Source: Muribaculaceae bacterium (GTDB lineage: Bacteria > Bacteroidota > Bacteroidia > Bacteroidales > Muribaculaceae). From it: a stretch of DNA of 36,106 nt. Positions 14,688 to 22,420 of this stretch are shown here, piece after piece (positions within the stretch are counted from its first letter, which is position 1; each line of letters opens with the position of its first letter). A program made the position numbers and the translations under genes. Under the pieces are notes generated by a model. It was not told the origin of the DNA, did not search any database, and was given only the letters and a program-made list of their open reading frames with translations. The stretch is from the NCBI GenBank assembly GCA_022510505.1, contig JAFLTL010000022.1, positions 1-36,106 of the forward strand. Reading direction: 5' to 3'.

Positions 14688-17459
14688 TTAGAAATAGAGT
14701 TTTAAACGAAGGCTGAATGTGCGGCCATAGGAATAATACACACGGAAGGCGTTTTCCCAAGTTCCGACTGACGAATAGTCGGTATAGGCGTCCATGATGT
14801 AATTATTGTTGAACACATTGTAAACGTTTGCTGAGAATGTTGCGCGAACATCACCCGTGATGGGGAAGTTGTAGCTTGCATTCAGGTCGAGCTGCTGTCC
14901 CCATGGAATTTGCCATGGATCGGAGATTGTCAATGTTTGACCGGGTGACAGAGAAACGCTGCTGTTATTGTTCAGAGAGAAGTCACTGAAGTTGCGAGCA
15001 TTCATTGTCCAGTCGGCACCGACGCGGAATCCACTGAAGGGTTTGAATTGTACGCCAAGAGCTCCGGTTGTCTGGGCCGAACCACCCACCTTGCGATCTT
15101 TCTGGTCAATCTTCGCCCAAAGATGATCAGGCGACATCGGTTCTGTATAGGTAGGAGGTGTATTGCGGTCACCAAGGCTTGCCAATGCACGACCCTGACT
15201 GTCGTAGAAATAACCGATCGGGTCGTTCTGCCATGTGTTGTCGGCATAGGCAATCATACCTGAGAGTTCGAACCAGCTTGTTGGCTTGTAGACAAAATTC
15301 ATCTCAAGACCCATATAACGAGAGTCAACACCGTTCATTGTAGCAGTGTAACGATCGTTGTCGTAGGCAAGAGTTCCTGTAGAAATCAGGGTACGGTCCA
15401 TCCACTTTGTAAAGTATCCGTTCAACTGAACAGTAAATTTAGGTGAGTGGAACTCATAGCCGACTTCAAGAGCACTGACCTTCTCATTCTTCGGATTCGG
15501 GTTGATGGCATTTGAGTTAGCCGGGGAGATGAACACACCGTACTGCAGGTAAGGAGCGCGGGTAATGTAACCGCCATTGAAGAACACGTTGTTGTGACGG
15601 TCAATGTTATAGTTGACACCACCCTTGATGCTACCGGCAAAGAAACTCTTTGTGGGAGATGTACTCTCCGATTTATTAACATAGAAGTTCTCGTAGCGTG
15701 TATAAGTGTTAACGTTAACTGCACCTGCCAAAACAAAGTTCAGATTGTTGTCGAGCAAATTATACTCGGCCTGACCGTAGACACCTTCTTGCCAGATGCG
15801 GCTGTTCCAATCGCGATAAACAATGTCGCCAACTCCTAACTTCTGATTCTGATAGGCCAACTTCTCCTGTTCGGTTGCGAATGTGCGAGAGTTGTTGGAG
15901 GCAGCACGATAATAGTCAATGAAATATTCACCGTCGTAAAGGTCGGAAATCTCATTGGTGTGTTCTCCATAGTAGTAACGAATATCTAAACCGGCTGTTA
16001 TAGAAAGATGATCGTTGATGTCGTTCTTATAGTTCGACACACCACCGAACCAACGGTGATTGTTAATAGAATTTGACATTACCATCAACGCACCGGCAGT
16101 GCTGTTGCGGTTCATCAACTGAACATTGTCATAAGCGAATAACCCGTTTTCATGACGCAGTTGATAGGTCACGCCATTGTCGGTTATCGAGTTGAAGTTC
16201 AGTTTTCCGTTTGAAGCTCCGTACCAATAGCTATAGTAAGTGGAGGTGGAAGTTCCGATTCGTGCACCTTGACCGCTTGAACCCCAACCGTTACCCAAAG
16301 AAGCATAGATTACGGATGACAGGGACGACTTGTGGTCTATTTGCCAAACATGGTTCAACATCGCTACAGGTTTGTTGTAGTGGTTGATGCTTGAGTTGCG
16401 TGCCTGCCCATAAAGGTCGTAACCATAAGTGGGATTATAACGATATTGCTGACCGCGTGGCATATAGTTGGCAACGTCCTGCCAACCTTGAATTGACAGA
16501 CCGTTTGCACTGCTGCGCTGCCAGTGAGTTTGAGGAGCACCGGTAACTGTCAATGACAACTGGTTCTTTTCATTCAAGCGCTTGGAGATGTTCAGGAAGT
16601 AGTTGAAGGCTTCGTACTGAGTACCCTGAATATAACCGTCGCCGGTTTTGCGAGCTCCCAGGAAAGTCAATGCCCAACCGTTTTTCATCATACCGGTTGA
16701 GAATTGGATACCATAGTTCATCGAAGCATCATTTCCGAGTCCGTACCAGACGGAACCGCCTTTCTTAGCATCCAAACCCTTGGTAATCATGTTGATTGTT
16801 CCACCGAATGAAGGGGAAGAAATAATCGTCGCACCAAGACCGCGCTGAACCTGCATCGAAGAAATGATATCGCCCAGACCGCTCCAGTTTGACCAATAGA
16901 TTCCGCCCCATTCCATGTCGTTAACGGGCACACCATTTACCATTGTGGCCGTGTTGGATGATTTGAAGCCACGAATATTAATCTTGGCGTCACCGAAACC
17001 ACCGCCGTCTTTAGTTGCCCAAACACCGGGGGTTGTTTTCAGAACTTCAGGGAGTTCCTGATTACCAAGTTTTACGTCAATAGTTTGAGCATCTACTGCC
17101 GATACTGCTACCGGAGTCTTACGAGTACGTGCAATTGACTGTGTGATAACAACGTCCTGGAGCATGTTGGCTCCGATTTCCATTGTCACTGTTCCCACAT
17201 TGGGGGCTACCGGAATGTTCAAAGGTTTCATTCCGACGAACTCAACATGAAGATTTTTCACGTTGTCGGGCACTGTAATCGTGAAATTACCGTCAATATC
17301 GGTCGGTACACCACGATTTGGCATGCCTTCAGGGGTAACAACTGCACCCGGTATGGGCTCGCCTTCACTGTCAATGATAGTTCCACGACAAACAATGTCG
17401 GCCAATGCATAGATGCATGTCACCATCACAGCTGCTGTTAAGAGAAGGAATCTCTTCAT
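14688..17459 (-). CDS. TonB-dependent outer-membrane receptor
   Basis: A 923-residue TonB-dependent receptor. A signal peptide (1-20) is followed by a carboxypeptidase-regulatory-like beta domain (about 22-95; GTIIDSEGEPIPGAVV) and a TonB-box-like QDVVIT (101-106). The plug (about 112-230) has the LPEVLKTTPGVW, INIRGF, VNGVPVND and GGTINMITKG motifs. The 22-strand barrel ends in SLRLKLYF with the C-terminal Phe needed for barrel assembly. It is SusC-like in domain order, but no SusD follows; a repeat-containing lipoprotein is the only partner. The substrate is unknown: no glycosidase, peptidase or metal gene lies beside it. There is no sigma/anti-sigma pair and no N-terminal STN domain. Confidence 0.9.
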   Translation of the reverse strand: MKRFLLLTAAVMVTCIYALADIVCRGTIIDSEGEPIPGAVVTPEGMPNRGVPTDIDGNFTITVPDNVKNLHVEFVGMKPLNIPVAPNVGTVTMEIGANMLQDVVITQSIARTRKTPVAVSAVDAQTIDVKLGNQELPEVLKTTPGVWATKDGGGFGDAKINIRGFKSSNTATMVNGVPVNDMEWGGIYWSNWSGLGDIISSMQVQRGLGATIISSPSFGGTINMITKGLDAKKGGSVWYGLGNDASMNYGIQFSTGMMKNGWALTFLGARKTGDGYIQGTQYEAFNYFLNISKRLNEKNQLSLTVTGAPQTHWQRSSANGLSIQGWQDVANYMPRGQQYRYNPTYGYDLYGQARNSSINHYNKPVAMLNHVWQIDHKSSLSSVIYASLGNGWGSSGQGARIGTSTSTYYSYWYGASNGKLNFNSITDNGVTYQLRHENGLFAYDNVQLMNRNSTAGALMVMSNSINNHRWFGGVSNYKNDINDHLSITAGLDIRYYYGEHTNEISDLYDGEYFIDYYRAASNNSRTFATEQEKLAYQNQKLGVGDIVYRDWNSRIWQEGVYGQAEYNLLDNNLNFVLAGAVNVNTYTRYENFYVNKSESTSPTKSFFAGSIKGGVNYNIDRHNNVFFNGGYITRAPYLQYGVFISPANSNAINPNPKNEKVSALEVGYEFHSPKFTVQLNGYFTKWMDRTLISTGTLAYDNDRYTATMNGVDSRYMGLEMNFVYKPTSWFELSGMIAYADNTWQNDPIGYFYDSQGRALASLGDRNTPPTYTEPMSPDHLWAKIDQKDRKVGGSAQTTGALGVQFKPFSGFRVGADWTMNARNFSDFSLNNNSSVSLSPGQTLTISDPWQIPWGQQLDLNASYNFPITGDVRATFSANVYNVFNNNYIMDAYTDYSSVGTWENAFRVYYSYGRTFSLRLKLYF

Positions 17460-17508
17460 AAAATAGTAGTTGATAATGATTAGGTTTGAAATAGTGTTTT
17501 TATGAGTG

Positions 17509-17516
17509 CAAAATTA
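17509..17516 (-). promoter_or_regulatory. Candidate -7 box for the TonB receptor operon
   Basis: The minus strand reads TAATTTTG (TAnnTTTG), 49 nt before the ATG at 17459, predicting a leader of about 43 nt. There is no matching -33 TTTG. The rest of 17460-17708 is AT-rich and shows no other gene or clear operator. Confidence 0.45.
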
Positions 17517-17657
17517 AAGTTTTTTAATTAAATTTTCATCTTCTAAACAGTTAAAAACGACCCTTATTCATCCTTGTTTTCCGTAAACTCAACAAGCATC
17601 GACACTCACAGCGTGATAACGTGACAGTTAACAAATTCAAATTAACAATATTTTAAT

Positions 17658-17665
17658 TATCTTTG
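17658..17665 (+). promoter_or_regulatory. -7 box for the 17709-23851 operon
   Basis: TATCTTTG lies 43 nt before the ATG at 17709, giving a leader of about 38 nt. No -33 TTTG is found at the usual distance. Confidence 0.5.
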
Positions 17666-17708
17666 CAGTGAGAACAATGGCATTGACAGGCCTCAATAGC
17701 ATAACAAC

Positions 17709-19100
17709 ATGAAAATTAGTAAAAAGATAATTTCATCCATCGCATTTTTCGGCTTTGGCTTATTGTCGACAATCGCATCGGCACAGGTCGACAACTCGAA
17801 TCCAAATGCTCAGAGCGATGCAAATGTCCAGGAAATCGACATTTTTTTTGATAACGATTCTTTATTGAACGATTCGATTCGCGAGATAATGAAAAACCGA
17901 ATCATAATCTTCGACTCGATTCAAGTTGACACATCTTTATATGTAAAAGACCTTCTTCTTCCGGAATATATCTATACCTTGCCTCCGGTATATACCCATT
18001 ATTCATCTCTTGACACCGTTTCACCCCTGAAAACGATGTTCAGCGACATCGAGGCACTGAATTGGCTTGAAAAGGAAAGCTATAAAATCAGACAGGCCCA
18101 CGATTTCAGACAGAATTTCTTTATTCGTCATCCCGAACTGGTTATTCACAATCTGTCGAATCTTCCATCGCCTCCAAAACAGTTTATCGCAGTTGCCGAT
18201 CCTGACAAGGCAATCATCGTCATCGAGGAAGTTGGACAGACACTTAACGCCGATGACCACAACATAACAGCGGAAACCAAGGAATATCACTGGATTAAAA
18301 GTTTCGACGGACTTGTCCAGTTCTCACAAGCCTATAACTCTCCCAACTGGTATCAAGGTGGAAACTCTCATTTAAACCTGCTGATAAATGCTGTCTACAA
18401 TGTAAAACTGAATCAGAACTATCATCCGAATTTACTGTTTGACACGACCATCCAGTATAAACTGGCAATGAACTCCACACCTGACGATTCACTTAGAAGC
18501 TACAATATTTCAGAAGAATTATTCCAGATTAATTCTAAGTTCGGTTTGAAAGCGACCAAACGGTGGTACTACACTTTTAACGTAGTTTTCAAGACACAGT
18601 TCCTGAACAACTATCAGGCAAACACAAGGAACATGACGGCCGCTTTCCTGTCACCGGGAGAACTCAACACCTCTCTCGGTATGACCTACAATTATACCAA
18701 TCCAAAGAAAACGGTGGACTTCAGTCTGACACTCGCACCGGGATCATGGAACTTAAAGACATGCATCAACAGAAAGATGGATGTCACTCAATTCGACATC
18801 AAACCCGGTCGAAAGACTGTCAGTCAGTTCGGTTCGAGCATCGAGTCCACCCTGGCCTGGAAGATTGCATATAACATTACCCTTAAGTCACGACTTTTCG
18901 TCTTCACCGATTATAGTTATCTGCAGGGGGATTTGGAGAACACACTCAGTTTCTCAATAAACAAATACCTGTCGACTCAGATTTATGTTCATCTCAGATA
19001 TGACTCATCGACTCCTCGTGATCCTGACACCAAATGGCATACTTGGCAGTTGAGAGAAATCCTGTCGTTCGGTTTCGCATATAAGTTTGCAACGATTTAA
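17709..19100 (+). CDS. DUF3078-like outer-membrane protein
   Basis: A 463-residue exported protein whose C-terminal half matches what I know of DUF3078 proteins of Bacteroidota. A signal peptide (about 1-25, ending ASAQ) is followed by an acidic linker and an N-terminal region of unknown fold (about 30-195). From about residue 200, amphipathic strands begin with the characteristic FSQAYNSPNWYQGGNSHLNL motif and continue to the end (LREILSFGFAYKFATI), consistent with an outer-membrane barrel. Function is unknown. It is first in a run of seven closely packed genes, and its last 14 nt overlap the next reading frame. Confidence 0.78.
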   Translation: MKISKKIISSIAFFGFGLLSTIASAQVDNSNPNAQSDANVQEIDIFFDNDSLLNDSIREIMKNRIIIFDSIQVDTSLYVKDLLLPEYIYTLPPVYTHYSSLDTVSPLKTMFSDIEALNWLEKESYKIRQAHDFRQNFFIRHPELVIHNLSNLPSPPKQFIAVADPDKAIIVIEEVGQTLNADDHNITAETKEYHWIKSFDGLVQFSQAYNSPNWYQGGNSHLNLLINAVYNVKLNQNYHPNLLFDTTIQYKLAMNSTPDDSLRSYNISEELFQINSKFGLKATKRWYYTFNVVFKTQFLNNYQANTRNMTAAFLSPGELNTSLGMTYNYTNPKKTVDFSLTLAPGSWNLKTCINRKMDVTQFDIKPGRKTVSQFGSSIESTLAWKIAYNITLKSRLFVFTDYSYLQGDLENTLSFSINKYLSTQIYVHLRYDSSTPRDPDTKWHTWQLREILSFGFAYKFATI

Positions 19101-19665
19101 TCTTGTTATAGCTGTCTTTCTCCTGGCATGGTCGACAACCGTCCATGCTCAGATTCTCAGTGGCTACGAAAACGTAGAGATTGTAAAGAACAGAATGAAA
19201 GAACTGCCATTGCAGGATGTAGAAGGACTTTGGAGATTTCCCGCCAACGGCACCATTATTGCTCTTGAAAGAGATGATGATGTAGCTTCTCGTTTCAAAA
19301 TTGTTGTGGTTGATTCACCCTATCCGTCAATGGATCCCGGTTACCTTCTGGGCTACGCCTACTCAACGGCAAAACGGGGAGTAATGGATGCAACCCTTAC
19401 TGAAATCATTTCCGAAGGGTCATTGAAGAAAGGTCAAAGAAAGAAAAACCGGCGGTTCACAGTTTCCCTGAACGACAACGACGCGCTGTCATTCTCACCG
19501 GCCGACAAAGGTGTTAAGATTAGCTGGAACTGGTGGAGACTATTTCCTTATATGTTCCGCTTTAACATCAGAAATGTAGATGAACGTCAAAAAGGTCTCG
19601 ACGGGGCTTTGAGAGTGTGGCCACGCTCCCAGACAATTCCACCGGCACAACCACGTTACCTATGA
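19087..19665 (+). CDS. Small exported protein of unknown function
   Basis: 192 residues; I do not recognise the family. A signal peptide (about 1-22, TTVHAQ) precedes a domain starting EGLWRFPANGTIIALERDD, a beta-rich opening like those of small ligand-binding barrels. The C-terminal part is basic (LKKGQRKKNRRF) and aromatic (SWNWWRLFPYMFRFNI). No ATG gives the signal peptide. The best start is TTG at 19087, inside the upstream gene (14-nt overlap), so initiation probably depends on translation of the DUF3078-like gene. The stop overlaps the next ATG (ATGA), which again suggests coupled translation and equal dosage of the three exported proteins. Confidence 0.65.
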   Translation: MQRFNLVIAVFLLAWSTTVHAQILSGYENVEIVKNRMKELPLQDVEGLWRFPANGTIIALERDDDVASRFKIVVVDSPYPSMDPGYLLGYAYSTAKRGVMDATLTEIISEGSLKKGQRKKNRRFTVSLNDNDALSFSPADKGVKISWNWWRLFPYMFRFNIRNVDERQKGLDGALRVWPRSQTIPPAQPRYL

Positions 19666-20159
19666 GATTCAGGATTATCATTCTTGCCATCCTGATTCTT
19701 ACGGGAATCATGGACTCGGTTGCCCAAAAAACTACACGTAAGGGACTTAAACGACTTCAAACCGAGGTCGTAGCTGAGGAAACAGTGGAGTTGGACACAA
19801 TACGATACCCGGGTGACAACCTGAGCCTCAGCGGATATGAGAAACCATTGAGATCCCGAAAAGAAACGCTTCATGTCACCAATAATCTCCCTTTTGACAT
19901 CGTTGAGCTACAATTCAATATAATATATGTCGACTATAAGGGAGAGGAACTTCACTCTCGGAAGGTAAAACTAATACAAAACCTGCCGGCATTTGCAACC
20001 CAACTGGTTTCATTCCCGACATGGGATATCCAAAATCGTTTCTACTATAGGAATGGTCCTGTTCCCAAATCCGATGCCTATCCTTATGACATCATGATGA
20101 GTGTCGACTGGATTGTATGTCGAGAGAAAAATAAAAATCAAGAATCCCAAACTTTATAA
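19662..20159 (+). CDS. Small exported beta-sandwich-like protein of unknown function
   Basis: 165 residues, family not recognised. A signal peptide (about 1-22, MDSVAQ) leads a mature domain with an alternating strand pattern: LHVTNNLPFDIVELQF, then NIIYVDYKGEELHSRKVKL and PAFATQLVSFPTWD. This is reminiscent of FxLYD/immunoglobulin-like folds, in which a first strand ending in N(N/S)LPFDI is common. The ATG at 19662 overlaps the preceding stop by ATGA, and the open frame upstream of it has no signal sequence. It closes the trio of envelope genes; a HAD phosphatase gene starts 11 nt later. Confidence 0.65.
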   Translation: MRFRIIILAILILTGIMDSVAQKTTRKGLKRLQTEVVAEETVELDTIRYPGDNLSLSGYEKPLRSRKETLHVTNNLPFDIVELQFNIIYVDYKGEELHSRKVKLIQNLPAFATQLVSFPTWDIQNRFYYRNGPVPKSDAYPYDIMMSVDWIVCREKNKNQESQTL

Positions 20160-20170
20160 TCCTGCAAAGA

Positions 20171-20794
20171 ATGATTAAGAATCTTCTGTTTGATCTCGGG
20201 GGAGTAATAATGAACATAAAGCGTGAAAATGCTGTCAAAGCTCTTACCGATTTAGGAATGAAAGATGCCGACAAATTGCTTGGCGACTATGTTCAGCATG
20301 GTGTCTTTCTGCAACTTGAGGAAGGGAAACTTTCTCCACAGGAATTTAGGGAAGCGGCCCGTAGCTATTTTCCTGACGGAGGAAAGGGTGTGACCGACCG
20401 TCAAATCGATGATGCCTTTATCAAGTTCCTGACCGGCATTCCGGTTCATCGGTTAAGAGCCCTGGAGAAACTACACAAGAATTATGGAATATATATGTTG
20501 TCAAACACCAATCCCATAATGTGGAATGAAGACATTCTCAATGCCTTTAAAACCGACGGTCATGACATCAATTATTATTTCGACGGTATCGTAACATCAT
20601 TTGAGGCCCATTGTGTAAAACCTCATCCTGAAATTTTCGAATACACAATAGAGAAGCTTAAAATCAAACCTGAGGAAACAATTTTTCTCGATGACTCACA
20701 GCAAAACCTCGACACTGCGCGAAAGCTCGGATTTGAGACGCTGCTTGTTCCCTCCGACACTGAATTTGAGACTCTGTTAAAATGCAAATTATAA
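20171..20794 (+). CDS. HAD-superfamily phosphatase (YihX-like subfamily IA)
   Basis: A 207-residue cytoplasmic HAD hydrolase. Motif I is FDLGGV, with nucleophile Asp8 and Gly10 in place of the usual second Asp, the variant seen in YihX-type alpha-glucose-1-phosphatases and related epoxide-hydrolase-N-like HADs. Motif II is LSNT (Ser111), motif III Lys150 (CVKPHP), and motif IV FLDDS (Asp174, Asp175). A helical cap lies between about 15 and 100. The substrate cannot be read from sequence; a sugar phosphate, or FMN given the next gene, are candidates (the latter only by neighbourhood). The last 13 nt overlap ribF, so the two are translationally linked. Confidence 0.82.
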   Translation: MIKNLLFDLGGVIMNIKRENAVKALTDLGMKDADKLLGDYVQHGVFLQLEEGKLSPQEFREAARSYFPDGGKGVTDRQIDDAFIKFLTGIPVHRLRALEKLHKNYGIYMLSNTNPIMWNEDILNAFKTDGHDINYYFDGIVTSFEAHCVKPHPEIFEYTIEKLKIKPEETIFLDDSQQNLDTARKLGFETLLVPSDTEFETLLKCKL

Positions 20795-21720
20795 CATCCG
20801 ATTCTTCCCATCAGGCCAACAAAGGTTTTTTAGCGACGGTGGGAGTCTTTGACGGAGTCCATAAAGGACACGTATACCTGATTAGCCAGCTATTGAAGAA
20901 TGCTCGCCGATTAGACCTCTCCCCTCTTATAATTACTTTCAATGAACTTCCGGAAAACGTTCTTGCCGGAGAAATAAAACAATTTCAGCTTTTGTCGGTT
21001 TCGGAAAAACTTGAGAAATTGGAACGCGCAGGTGCTGAGAATTGCCTATTACTCGACTTTACACTTGAACTGAGCCAACTGTCATCAAGAGAATTTATGT
21101 CCCTGATGAATAATCAATTTGGAGTCAAGGGTTTCTATGCAGGTTATAACCATAATTTCGGAAACAAAAAGTCGAGTAATGAAACACTTGAAGATGCTGC
21201 CAACTCACTTGGGTTACAACTTGTGAGGGGTGAGGAGTTCAGCGATGTGACAGGAAACCGTCGTTTCAGTTCTACAACAATCAGAAACTCGCTATTGAAC
21301 AATAATATAAAAGAAGCAACATCTTTATTAGGCTATCATTACGAAATTGCAGGTACAGTCATTCATGGTCAACAACGTGGAAGAACAATCGGATTTCCAA
21401 CTGCAAACATCATGCCCGACAGTCATTTGAAACTTATACCCAAGAACGGTGTATATGCATGTCGAGCGTTCATAAACGACTTCATTTCTCCTGCGATGGT
21501 TAATATCGGCTACAATCCTACAGCCGGTTTGCTTGAGAAACCATCCATAGAAGCCCACATACTCGATCTACCCAAGGATACCGATTTATATGGCACAGAA
21601 ATAAAAGTTCAGTTCTTCGATTTTTTGAGAAAAGAGAAAAAATTCCCTAATTTTGAGGAATTACGAGAACAAATTCTTCGAGACCGTCAAATGACACTCG
21701 AAATTATGTCACAGCCTTAA
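20782..21720 (+). CDS. ribF: Bifunctional riboflavin kinase / FAD synthetase
   Basis: A 312-residue RibF that makes FMN and then FAD from riboflavin. The N-terminal FMN adenylyltransferase domain (about 1-170) has the nucleotidyltransferase motif GVFDGVHKGH (21-30) and ends with the NRRFSSTTIRN region, the ISSTxIR-like motif. The C-terminal riboflavin kinase domain (about 180-312) has GRTIGFPTANI (200-210) and GVYACRAF, MVNIGYNPT. All key motifs are present. The ATG at 20782 lies inside the HAD gene and follows an A-rich stretch. The sirtuin gene starts 10 nt after the stop. Confidence 0.96.
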   Translation: MQIITSDSSHQANKGFLATVGVFDGVHKGHVYLISQLLKNARRLDLSPLIITFNELPENVLAGEIKQFQLLSVSEKLEKLERAGAENCLLLDFTLELSQLSSREFMSLMNNQFGVKGFYAGYNHNFGNKKSSNETLEDAANSLGLQLVRGEEFSDVTGNRRFSSTTIRNSLLNNNIKEATSLLGYHYEIAGTVIHGQQRGRTIGFPTANIMPDSHLKLIPKNGVYACRAFINDFISPAMVNIGYNPTAGLLEKPSIEAHILDLPKDTDLYGTEIKVQFFDFLRKEKKFPNFEELREQILRDRQMTLEIMSQP

Positions 21721-21730
21721 ATTTTTTGAA

Positions 21731-22420
21731 ATGAAAAAGAAATTAGTAATCTCAACGGGAGCAGGGATCAGTGCCGAAAGTGGAATATCGACTTTTCGTG
21801 ACAGTGGTGGTTTATGGGAAAAATATCCCGTAATGGAAATATGCAGCGCCGATGGGTTCAGAAGAAATCCGGCTCTTGTCCATAATTTCTACAATGAACG
21901 TCGCAAAGATCTCCTTGAAGCCCAACCCAATAAAGCTCATATAGGGTTGGTGGAACTGGAAAAAGATTTCGATGTATATGTAATCACTCAGAATGTGGAC
22001 GACCTCCACGAAAGAGCAGGGTCAAAGAATATCACCCATTTGCATGGAGAACTGATGAAAGTCAGGGCTCTCGACGACGAGTCGAAAGTCTACAAGCTCT
22101 CAGCCGAGGCTTGTGAGACCTCTCCTGAAACCATTATAGACGGACATCACGTCAGACCACATATAGTTTTCTTCCAAGAAGCGGTCCCTAACATGGAAAA
22201 AGCTGTTGAATTGGTTGAAAAGGCCGACATTTTCGTCGTAATCGGAACATCATTGAATGTATATCCGGCTGCGGGTCTGCTTCACTATGTCAAAAAGGGT
22301 GCTCCGGTATTTTATATCGACCCCAATCCTGCACCTGTTCCTGATTGGGTTACCGTTATCAAGGCAACCGCTTCGGAAGGCGTGGAAATTCTTGCAAAAA
22401 AACTTCAGGAACTGAAATAG
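21731..22420 (+). CDS. cobB: Sir2-family NAD-dependent protein deacylase (CobB/SIRT5-like)
   Basis: A 229-residue sirtuin that removes acyl groups from lysine using NAD. NAD-binding GAGISAESGIS (10-20), FRDSGGLW (22-29), QNVD (87-90), the catalytic His105 in HLHG, and GTSLNVYPA (172-180) are intact. Tyr54 and Arg57 (FYNERR) form the YxxR pair that in SIRT5/CobB favours succinyl- or malonyl-lysine. The four zinc-ribbon cysteines are absent: only Cys38 and Cys128 exist, and the small domain (about 110-150) is metal-free in appearance. As far as I recall, Bacteroidota homologues share this, so the protein is probably active. The GTG of cardiolipin synthase follows the stop directly. Confidence 0.93.
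   Translation: MKKKLVISTGAGISAESGISTFRDSGGLWEKYPVMEICSADGFRRNPALVHNFYNERRKDLLEAQPNKAHIGLVELEKDFDVYVITQNVDDLHERAGSKNITHLHGELMKVRALDDESKVYKLSAEACETSPETIIDGHHVRPHIVFFQEAVPNMEKAVELVEKADIFVVIGTSLNVYPAAGLLHYVKKGAPVFYIDPNPAPVPDWVTVIKATASEGVEILAKKLQELK

Noticed and set aside
17460-17708. Largest intergenic region, checked for a small RNA or riboswitch
   Set aside because: Only AT-rich sequence and two divergent -7 candidates; no stable stem or hidden open frame was seen.
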